Assembly: GCA_947499565.1 (NCBI GenBank)
Contig: CANMOV010000001.1
Location: forward strand, 744,001-808,000
Length of the DNA stretch: 64,000 nt
From: an uncultured Croceitalea sp.
Lineage (GTDB): Bacteria; Bacteroidota; Bacteroidia; Flavobacteriales; Flavobacteriaceae
Direction: 5' to 3'
Shown here: piece after piece, positions 9,018 to 15,313 of the stretch
Numbering within the stretch: position 1 is the stretch's first letter
Layout of the letters: each line of letters begins with the position of its first letter
Position numbers and translations under genes: made by a program
Notes under the pieces: generated by a model
The model's input: the letters and a program-made list of their open reading frames with translations, nothing else
What the model was told of the DNA's origin: nothing
Databases searched by the model: none

Positions 9018-9448
9018 GGCTTGCTATTTTGAGTTATGGAGTCTTTTGGAATGGCATAGCAAATAAACAATTTTTGCCTTCCCCATTCTCTTGCCTTCTT
9101 CACGTCTTTGCCCATATAAATATCAATTCTATTGCGCCACCTACGATTCATTTTATCTTTAACATAAAAGGTATCAGGTAATGACTCTATAGTTAACATA
9201 GAATTATGGGTTATACCAAGTGCTAATAGATCTCTTGAAATTGCCACCACTTTCATTCCAGGTTTTAAAGTATCACCCCAAGCTGCAATGTTCGGATCAC
9301 CTTGAGTCTGCCATGATACAGAATTATAGGCAGAAACTATTACTTCATGGCCATGCCAATTATAGTTGCTTACTACAAGCTGATTTTCTTTCTCCTGGCA
9401 AGAAAAAAATAGAAGACATAAAGCGGTATATAATACAATTCGAGTCAA
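9014..9448 (-). CDS. 3D-domain (double-psi barrel) lipoprotein, probable cell-wall enzyme
   Basis: Short exported protein of 144 residues. A hydrophobic signal ends in LLFFSC (Cys17, a loose lipobox). The rest matches the 3D domain found in MltA-type lytic transglycosylases and Rpf/YabE-type proteins: VSAYNS, AWGDTLKPGMKVVAISRDLL, VKDKMNRRWRNRIDIYMG and a final WGRQ, with Asp98 and Asp109 in the two most conserved motifs. The start is TTG at 9448; an in-frame stop lies two codons upstream, so no earlier start exists. It overlaps the amidase start by 4 bases. Role in peptidoglycan cleavage is inferred from domain and partner. Confidence 0.85.
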   Translation of the reverse strand: MTRIVLYTALCLLFFSCQEKENQLVVSNYNWHGHEVIVSAYNSVSWQTQGDPNIAAWGDTLKPGMKVVAISRDLLALGITHNSMLTIESLPDTFYVKDKMNRRWRNRIDIYMGKDVKKAREWGRQKLFICYAIPKDSITQNSKP

Positions 9449-9534
9449 GTACTACTATCTAAATGTAAACACTCTAAACTACATAAAATCTATAAGAGCT
9501 ACCATAAGACTTTTAAACTGTTAACTACTTTCTG

Positions 9535-9542
9535 TAATTTTG
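9535..9542 (+). promoter_or_regulatory. Bacteroidota -7 box TAATTTTG
   Basis: A perfect match to the TAnnTTTG box used by the primary sigma factor in Bacteroidota, seven bases before the ATG at 9550. Transcription would start at or very near the start codon. A TTTT at 9511-9514 could serve as a weak -33 element with 20 bases of spacing. No better start is visible upstream. Confidence 0.45.
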
Positions 9543-9549
9543 TAGGGCT

Positions 9550-9951
9550 ATGAAAAAAGAAAAAAAGCCTGACTATGTTGTCTTCGATGAGAAGACGCAA
9601 TCCTATAACAGTAAACTTCTACCCTATTCTAGCGGTGTTTCCGCACCAAAAATTACACCTCCTGATGTTACTTCTTGGAAAAATACGAATATAGTAAGTG
9701 CAAACAATCAGTTTAAAGCTAAGTACGAAGCCATACAGGAAGAATATAAGCTTATGATGGAGGAGTTTGAATATAATACATTGGTTTATAACGCTAAATT
9801 TAATTTTGAACCAATAGTTGGCAAAATTTATCACCTATATAAAGCTAAAGACAATAGTACTTTTTTGTCCTTAATTTTACCCAACGAATGCAATTTTAAT
9901 CATCTAGGCACTTTTAAATTAGGACCAGATAAAACTTGGAAAAAGCTATAA
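9550..9951 (+). CDS. DUF2452-type cytosolic protein
   Basis: Protein of 133 residues with no signal peptide or membrane segment. It has a proline-rich N-terminal half (PYSSGVSAPKITPPDV), a central amphipathic helix rich in Glu and Tyr (KYEAIQEEYKLMMEEFEYN) and a C-terminal signature of the form FEPIVGKIYHLY, FLSLILPNEC and HLGTFKLGPDKTW. This pattern is what I recall for DUF2452 (PF10504), a conserved family of unknown function also found in eukaryotes. Its 3' end overlaps the convergent pirin gene by 6 bases. Function unknown. Confidence 0.68.
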   Translation: MKKEKKPDYVVFDEKTQSYNSKLLPYSSGVSAPKITPPDVTSWKNTNIVSANNQFKAKYEAIQEEYKLMMEEFEYNTLVYNAKFNFEPIVGKIYHLYKAKDNSTFLSLILPNECNFNHLGTFKLGPDKTWKKL

Positions 9952-10848
9952 ACTAGGCAGTGGAACATAAGTTGAATCTGATTCCATCATTGGAAAGGTT
10001 TTTTCTTTCCATGCATTTTTAGCCTTTTCTATTCGTTCTTTTGATGAAGAAACGAAATTCCAATAAATATGGCAATCTCTCTCAAACGGTTCTCCTCCAA
10101 ACAATAAAATATGTGAATTTGGTTGAAGCTCTATTTGGCAGACGTCCGCTACTTTACTTACTAAAATGTTGCCTTTAGAAATAAGCTCATTACATGCTTT
10201 TATACTCCCTTCTACAATACAAATGCCTATTTCTCCTTTTAATTTCCCCAAAACATCTAAGATATAGGCTTCATTGTTTTTTAATTCTACCATAAACAAT
10301 GGTGAAAATGTAGGCACGGGAGATTTTCTTCCATAACCTTCTCCTGCAACAAGTGTAAAAGAAACTCCTTGCTCTTCCCACTTTGGCAAATCTTCACCAG
10401 AAATATGATGAAAACTAGGTACAGTTTCTTCATGTTCCTTTGGTAAGGCCACCCAAATCTGATACCCATGAGCCGTAAATTCTTTTCCGTTTCTCAAGCT
10501 TTTAGGAGTTCGCTCGGTATGGGATACTCCACTTCCAGCAGTCATCCAGTTTACAGAACCAGGTTTTATTAACTGTTTGGTCCCTAAACTATCTTCATGC
10601 ATAAGCTCGCCCTCTAGCATAAAAGTTAGCGTAGATAAACCAATATGAGGATGCTGGTTTACATCCATATACTTGTTTGGACCAAGTTTTGTTGGTCCCA
10701 TATGATCTATAAAAATAAAAGGACCTATCATTCGCTTTTTTCGAAATGGAATTAATCTACCTACCAGAAAATCACCAATATCCCTACTTCTTTCTTCTAT
10801 TATTAAACCTACGTTAGACATAGTACTATGATTTCTTATTTTAGCCAT
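9946..10848 (-). CDS. Pirin family protein (cupin quercetinase-like)
   Basis: Bicupin protein of 300 residues. The N-terminal cupin holds the pirin signature: GPFIFIDHMGPTKLGP, NQHPHIGLSTLTFMLEGELMHEDSLG and MTAGSGVSHTER, in which the histidines and glutamate bind iron or another metal. The C-terminal cupin has LLFGGEPF. Bacterial pirins include quercetin 2,3-dioxygenases and redox-sensing regulators; the sequence does not decide which. The ATG at 10848 gives ten extra residues ahead of MSNVGLII; the inner ATG at 10821 is equally plausible and would match the usual family start better. Confidence 0.93.
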   Translation of the reverse strand: MAKIRNHSTMSNVGLIIEERSRDIGDFLVGRLIPFRKKRMIGPFIFIDHMGPTKLGPNKYMDVNQHPHIGLSTLTFMLEGELMHEDSLGTKQLIKPGSVNWMTAGSGVSHTERTPKSLRNGKEFTAHGYQIWVALPKEHEETVPSFHHISGEDLPKWEEQGVSFTLVAGEGYGRKSPVPTFSPLFMVELKNNEAYILDVLGKLKGEIGICIVEGSIKACNELISKGNILVSKVADVCQIELQPNSHILLFGGEPFERDCHIYWNFVSSSKERIEKAKNAWKEKTFPMMESDSTYVPLPSL

Positions 10849-10876
10849 TGAAAGTTACATAAACCATTTTGATACT

Positions 10877-12211
10877 ATGAAAATCTTCAAACGAATTTTA
10901 GTGCTTTTAATTCTGTTAATCGGCATTATAGTTTACCTAAACTATCCTAAGCTGAATATGATTTCTGGATATGCTTCAAAGTACATGGCTTCAAGTGTTT
11001 TGGTTGGAGAACGTTCTGCGGCATCTGTTATTAGTAATGATTTAGATATGCCCCTTGTTAAGCTCGCAACTACAGAATTTAATACCCAAGAAGCTGAAGC
11101 TACTGCAAATGTTTATGGACTAATGAACAGGAAAGCAATAGATAGACAAGGTTTAGGAACTGTATTGGTTAATGACGATTACCAACAAGATGAAATTTAC
11201 CTACAACCAAATCGTAATAATACACCAATAGCACAACCTTATCCATTTGGCCATTTAGCACCAAAGGACACACTTTTTTCAGATGTAGATTATAATAAGT
11301 TACAAAAAGCTATAGCTGTAGCTTTTGGAAACAATGAGACTCAAAAAACCAGAACATTATTGGTCCTCTACAAAGGACATTTGCTTGTAGAGAAATATGC
11401 TGACGGATTTTCCAAAGACACTCCAATATTGGGTTGGTCTATGACCAAAAGCTTATTAGCAACCTGCTTTGGCATTCTAGAGTATAAAGGAAAATTAGAG
11501 ACTAAATGGTTGGCACCTGTAGCAGAATGGAAAAATGACGAACGGAAAGAAATTACGCTAAATCATTTACTACGAATGCAGAGCGGGTTGGAATGGAACG
11601 AAGATTATGCCACAATTTCCGATGCGACCAAAATGCTATTCTTAGATTCTGACATGACACTTGCCCAAAGAGATAAAAAAGCTGTTGCTAAGCCGACAAA
11701 GATTTGGAACTACTCTTCTGGCACTACTAACTTACTTTCTGGAATTTTAAGACAACAATTTCGAACGCAACAAGAATACTTAGATTTTCCTTATACTTCA
11801 TTTATTGATAAAATAGGAGCCCACTCCATGCTATTAGAAGCGGACTTAAAGGGAAACTATGTAGGCTCATCTTACGGTTGGGCAAGCACTAGGGATTGGG
11901 CTCGCATTGGGCAATTATATTTAAATAATGGCAGTTGGAATGGGGAACAACTTTTTAGCGCAGAATGGGTTAACTACATTACAACTCCAACCCAATTCTC
12001 CGATGGAAAATATGGTGCACACTTTTGGCTAAACTCTAATGGATTTTATCCGGATGTACCTAGAGACTTGTATTCAATGAATGGATTTCAAGGGCAATAT
12101 GTGTTTGTAATTCCTTCAAAAGACTTGGTGGTAGTGCGAACAGGATTGGCAGAAAATCCCGTTTTTGATGTAAATCGCTTTTTATCAAGCCTTATAGCAA
12201 CGATTCCATAG
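10877..12211 (+). CDS. Membrane-anchored serine hydrolase, class C beta-lactamase/DD-peptidase fold
   Basis: Protein of 444 residues with an uncleaved-looking N-terminal hydrophobic segment (ILVLLILLIGIIVYL). The penicillin-recognising catalytic motif is GWSMTKSLL (SxxK), and NYSSGTTNLLSG supplies the tyrosine of the YxN/YxS element. The C terminus contains the HFWLN...FQGQYVFVIP pattern common to the beta-lactamase superfamily (PF00144). Such proteins can be esterases, D-amino peptidases or transpeptidase relatives; a true beta-lactamase function is not indicated. The active site faces the periplasm. It is the last plus-strand gene before the duplicated non-coding element. Confidence 0.85.
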   Translation: MKIFKRILVLLILLIGIIVYLNYPKLNMISGYASKYMASSVLVGERSAASVISNDLDMPLVKLATTEFNTQEAEATANVYGLMNRKAIDRQGLGTVLVNDDYQQDEIYLQPNRNNTPIAQPYPFGHLAPKDTLFSDVDYNKLQKAIAVAFGNNETQKTRTLLVLYKGHLLVEKYADGFSKDTPILGWSMTKSLLATCFGILEYKGKLETKWLAPVAEWKNDERKEITLNHLLRMQSGLEWNEDYATISDATKMLFLDSDMTLAQRDKKAVAKPTKIWNYSSGTTNLLSGILRQQFRTQQEYLDFPYTSFIDKIGAHSMLLEADLKGNYVGSSYGWASTRDWARIGQLYLNNGSWNGEQLFSAEWVNYITTPTQFSDGKYGAHFWLNSNGFYPDVPRDLYSMNGFQGQYVFVIPSKDLVVVRTGLAENPVFDVNRFLSSLIATIP

Positions 12212-12240
12212 TTGCTTTATTGCACAGATAACAATTTTAA

Positions 12241-12404
12241 CTTAGCATACCACAAAAGCTAGTCACTTCACAACAATAATTTCATTGCCGAGCAGTCTAA
12301 ACCTACATTTACAGTGTAATAATTAAGTAAATAAATTTTTTCATTTTCATATAGTGTTCTCGTAAAAGGGCCTTTGTCGAATAGACAGGGCTCTTTTTAA
12401 TTTA
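12241..12404 (+). repeat. Tandem non-coding element, copy 1 (ends in terminator)
   Basis: First of two direct copies spaced about 228 bases apart. It matches copy 2 with roughly 14 differences over about 155 bases. Blocks TAGTCACTTCACAACAATAA and the stretch from 12304 to 12367 (with one mismatch) are nearly identical, while a 20-base segment at 12285-12304 is variable. It contains the palindrome TTACAGTGTAA. No open frame of useful length is present on either strand. It ends in a hairpin with a T-run, which suggests a short transcript or a tandem terminator module. Confidence 0.85.
12367..12398 (+). terminator. Rho-independent terminator in copy 1
   Basis: The stem starts AGGGCCTTTGTC, the loop is GAATA, and the return arm is GACAGGGCTCT, followed by TTTTT. 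One bulged T and a G-U pair are needed. It would stop transcription from the serine hydrolase gene or from a transcript starting inside the repeat. Confidence 0.8.
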
Positions 12405-12468
12405 CCCCTATCTCACTTTTTTAGATCAGTTATTATCTCAAATCTAACTCAAAAGACAAGAAATGGCA

Positions 12469-12629
12469 CTTAACCACAAAAGGTAGTCACTTCACAACAA
12501 TAATTTCATTTCTGAGCACTCTCCGTCTACATTTACAGTGTAATAATCAAGTAAATAAATTTTTTCATTTTCATATAGTGTTCTCGTAAAAGAGCCTTTG
12601 TCCAACAGACAGGGGCTCTTTTTAGTTTA
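12469..12629 (+). repeat. Tandem non-coding element, copy 2 (ends in terminator)
   Basis: Second direct copy of the 12241 element. Relative to copy 1 it lacks four bases near its start and has changes mostly in one 20-base variable segment and in the terminator loop. The change from G to A in the third position of the terminator stem keeps pairing with U, and an extra G in the return arm pairs with a U, so the hairpin is preserved. It ends 86 bases before the ATG of the secreted coiled-coil gene. Confidence 0.85.
12591..12623 (+). terminator. Rho-independent terminator in copy 2
   Basis: AGAGCCTTTGTC, loop CAACA, GACAGGGGCTCT, then TTTTT. All 12 positions of the stem can pair, two of them as G-U. 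It is a stronger hairpin than copy 1. Confidence 0.85.
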
Positions 12630-12715
12630 GGGTACTTTAGTTATTTCTATGATTAGCCAGATTTAATGTGACTAGAATACTTTTTTGGTTTCAAATAAGG
12701 TATAACACCTAAAAA

Positions 12716-13102
12716 ATGAAGAAAATAGCATCACTTATACTTGCTTGTGCTCTGGGGCTATTTACCCTACAAGCTCAAGAAAATGAAAGCGCAGAGGCGG
12801 ATAAAGCGCAAATGGAAAAAATCGCTAAATCTATAAAAGAAGCAAAAAAAGAAGCAAAAGCAGCTAAAAAAGCCAATGCTTCTCTTAAAAAGCAAGATAA
12901 ATTAGCAAAGGACATTAGTAAAACAGAAAACAAGCATAAATCCGAAAAACAAAGGCTAAAGAAATTAAAAGCTAGGCTTACACAAAAAGAAAGTAAACTA
13001 AGTAAAGTAGAAAAAGAAAAAGCTGAGCTTAAAATTGCTAAGTCAGAAGCTCAAATTGAAAAACTAGAGAATAAGTTAACCAAATTGCGTAAGAAAATCT
13101 AA
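12716..13102 (+). CDS. Secreted Lys/Glu/Ala-rich coiled-coil protein
   Basis: Protein of 128 residues. A signal peptide (LILACALGLFTLQAQ) leads into about 105 residues that are almost all Lys, Glu, Ala, Ser and Leu with heptad-like spacing, predicting one long helix or coiled coil (for example SKLSKVEKEKAELKIAKSEA). No cysteine or enzyme motif occurs after the signal. It would be a periplasmic helical protein; a chaperone-like or envelope-spacer role is possible but not shown. It follows the duplicated terminator element. I do not recognise a named family. Confidence 0.7.
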   Translation: MKKIASLILACALGLFTLQAQENESAEADKAQMEKIAKSIKEAKKEAKAAKKANASLKKQDKLAKDISKTENKHKSEKQRLKKLKARLTQKESKLSKVEKEKAELKIAKSEAQIEKLENKLTKLRKKI

Positions 13103-13160
13103 GTTAGGTCTTCATAAATTTCGCTGAACAAAACACGGCAACGGATATCATATTAGCCTT

Positions 13161-14003
13161 TTAAGGAAGCCATTTATCTTTGCCAAAGTCTGGTTTACGT
13201 TTTTCCAAAAAGGCATTTCGCCCCTCCTTAGCTTCATCGGTCATATATGCTAATCTTGTAGCCTCTCCTGCAAATACTTGTTGACCAACCATACCATCAT
13301 CGGTAAGATTCATAGCAAACTTGAGCATTTTAATAGAAGTCGGTGATTTTTCCAAAACCTCCTGTGCCCATTGGTAAGCTGTTGCTTCTAATTCTTCATG
13401 TGGGATTACTGCATTTACCATTCCCATTTCAAAAGCCTCTTGGGCAGAATAATTTCGACCTAAAAAGAAAATCTCACGGGCTTTCTTTTGTCCAACCATC
13501 TTTGCCAAGTACGCAGAACCATATCCCCCATCAAAACTAGTTACATCCGCATCGGTCTGTTTAAAAATAGCATGTTCCTTGCTGGCCAAGGTCATATCAC
13601 AAACAACATGTAGACTATGTCCTCCTCCTACAGCCCAACCGGGTACAACAGCAATAACAACTTTTGGCATAAAGCGAATCATACGTTGTACCTCTAAAAT
13701 ATTTAAGCGATGTTGCCCATCTTGCCCAACATACCCTTGATGTCCCCTAGCCTTCTGGTCTCCGCCACTACAAAAAGACCAAATGCCATCTTTTGATGAT
13801 GGGCCTTCTGCAGAAAGCAGGACAACTCCAATAGCAGTATCTTCCTGCGCATCATAGAAGGCTTTAATTAACTCACTTGTTGTATTAGGCCTAAAGGCGT
13901 TACGAACATTAGGGCGATTAAAAGCGATACGTGCTACGCCATTCGCTTTTTTATAAGTGATATCTTCAAATTCGATAGCAGTCTCCCAGTTTAATGCTTT
14001 CAT
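13161..14003 (-). CDS. menB: MenB, 1,4-dihydroxy-2-naphthoyl-CoA synthase
   Basis: Crotonase-family enzyme of 280 residues that closes the naphthoquinone ring from o-succinylbenzoyl-CoA in menaquinone synthesis. MenB-specific segments are visible: IAFNRPNVRNAFRP, IWSFCSGGDQKARG, PGWAVGGGHSLHVVCD and QTDADVTSFDGGYGSAYLA, with an oxyanion-hole GG pair in GGGHSLH and the catalytic Asp/Tyr region in DGGYGS. Length is normal for the family. No other men gene is adjacent, so the pathway is dispersed in this genome. Confidence 0.95.
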   Translation of the reverse strand: MKALNWETAIEFEDITYKKANGVARIAFNRPNVRNAFRPNTTSELIKAFYDAQEDTAIGVVLLSAEGPSSKDGIWSFCSGGDQKARGHQGYVGQDGQHRLNILEVQRMIRFMPKVVIAVVPGWAVGGGHSLHVVCDMTLASKEHAIFKQTDADVTSFDGGYGSAYLAKMVGQKKAREIFFLGRNYSAQEAFEMGMVNAVIPHEELEATAYQWAQEVLEKSPTSIKMLKFAMNLTDDGMVGQQVFAGEATRLAYMTDEAKEGRNAFLEKRKPDFGKDKWLP

Positions 14004-14162
14004 ATGGTGTATTTCTGTATGCTACAAAATAACGGAAATTCATTGGTATAGTTAATAAGGTTATAATAATTCACTAGGTTATAATGGTATACGAATTAAA
14101 TTTCCGAAATTAGTAGTTAACTATGTTAACTAAATTAGTATTCAGCATTTAAAAACAGAAAT

Positions 14163-15260
14163 ATGGAGACAAGAAGGGACTACCTGAAAAAGATGGGGCT
14201 AGGAGCATTAGCTTTAAACATTGCACCTGTGTATTCATATGCGAATGAAAGTATAGCTTGCCAAAAACCAGCGGATGCTAGAAAAATATATCTAAACGCA
14301 AATGAGAATCCCTATGGTCCTTCGCCATTAGCGCGCAAAGCAATGGTAGAAAGTGTTACTAAAAGCAACAGATATGGGTGGTCACAAAAACCAGAACTTA
14401 TTGCAGCTGTTGCAGCATATAATAAAGTTTCTGCAGAAAATATTATGCTAGGTTCGGGTTCCACAGAGATATTAAACCTAGTATTACAATATGCCGCACA
14501 GCAAAAAGGTAATATAGTTACGGCAGATAATACCTTTAATTTCTGGATGTCACCAGCAAAAACCCTAGGGCTAGAAAAAATTAATGTACCACTTACTGCG
14601 AATAAAGAGAATGATTTAACTGCGCTAAAAAGTGCAATTACTGCAGAAACAAAGCTAGTTTATCTATGCAATCCTAATAACCCCACTGGCACTCTATGTA
14701 AAAGAGAAGAACTAATCGCCTTTGTACAAGAAGTTTCTAAAAATACGCTTGTACTTCTAGATGAAGCATATATTGACCTTACTGACCAGGAATCCTTAAG
14801 TAGTTTAGTTTCTAAAAAACAAAATTTAATTATTGCTAAAACTTTTTCTAAGCTGTTTGGATTGGCGGGAGCACGCATAGGTTACGCTGTTGCACATGGT
14901 AACACTGTAAAAAAACTTAGTAGTTTACAATCATGGACTAATGGTGCTATTAGTGTAGTATCCACCGCAGGTGCATTAGCTTCTCTAAAAGATGTAAACT
15001 TCATAGAAAAAACATTCCGATTAAATGTTGAAGCGAGAGCCTATACGATTAAGGAGTTTGAAAAATTGAACATTAGATGCATTCCCTCAAACACCAACTT
15101 TATTTATTTTTCATTAGCTAATTATACTGGGCAATTCTTTGAGCAACTTAAAAAACATAATATAGTAGGGACGCGCATCTACGAAAAAGAGGGTAAATGG
15201 TCTAGAATTACTGTTGGAAAATTAGAGGATATGAAAGTATTAATAAACGCCTTAAGCTGA
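14163..15260 (+). CDS. Tat-targeted PLP aminotransferase, HisC-like (class I/II)
   Basis: Fold-type I aminotransferase of 365 residues. The N terminus METRRDYLKKMG is followed by a hydrophobic run (LGALALNIAPVYSYA), a good twin-arginine signal (Arg4-Arg5). The catalytic core matches histidinol-phosphate aminotransferase: NENPYGPSPLA near 47, GSGSTEIL near 97, NPNNPTGT near 170, LDEAYID near 199 and AKTFSKLFGLAGARIGYA with the PLP lysine at Lys230. The true hisC would be cytosolic and lies in a his operon, so this is an exported relative with unknown substrate. It has its own upstream gap of about 160 bases. Confidence 0.83.
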   Translation: METRRDYLKKMGLGALALNIAPVYSYANESIACQKPADARKIYLNANENPYGPSPLARKAMVESVTKSNRYGWSQKPELIAAVAAYNKVSAENIMLGSGSTEILNLVLQYAAQQKGNIVTADNTFNFWMSPAKTLGLEKINVPLTANKENDLTALKSAITAETKLVYLCNPNNPTGTLCKREELIAFVQEVSKNTLVLLDEAYIDLTDQESLSSLVSKKQNLIIAKTFSKLFGLAGARIGYAVAHGNTVKKLSSLQSWTNGAISVVSTAGALASLKDVNFIEKTFRLNVEARAYTIKEFEKLNIRCIPSNTNFIYFSLANYTGQFFEQLKKHNIVGTRIYEKEGKWSRITVGKLEDMKVLINALS

Positions 15261-15313
15261 AAAACAGCTGAATTGGGTTATTAAGAAGAAATTAAATCAC
15301 TTTGCTACTTATT

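Noticed and set aside
12716-13102. The lysine-rich protein as a histone-like DNA-binding protein
   Set aside because: It has a clear signal peptide ending in AQ and a balanced Lys/Glu content, which fits an exported coiled coil better.
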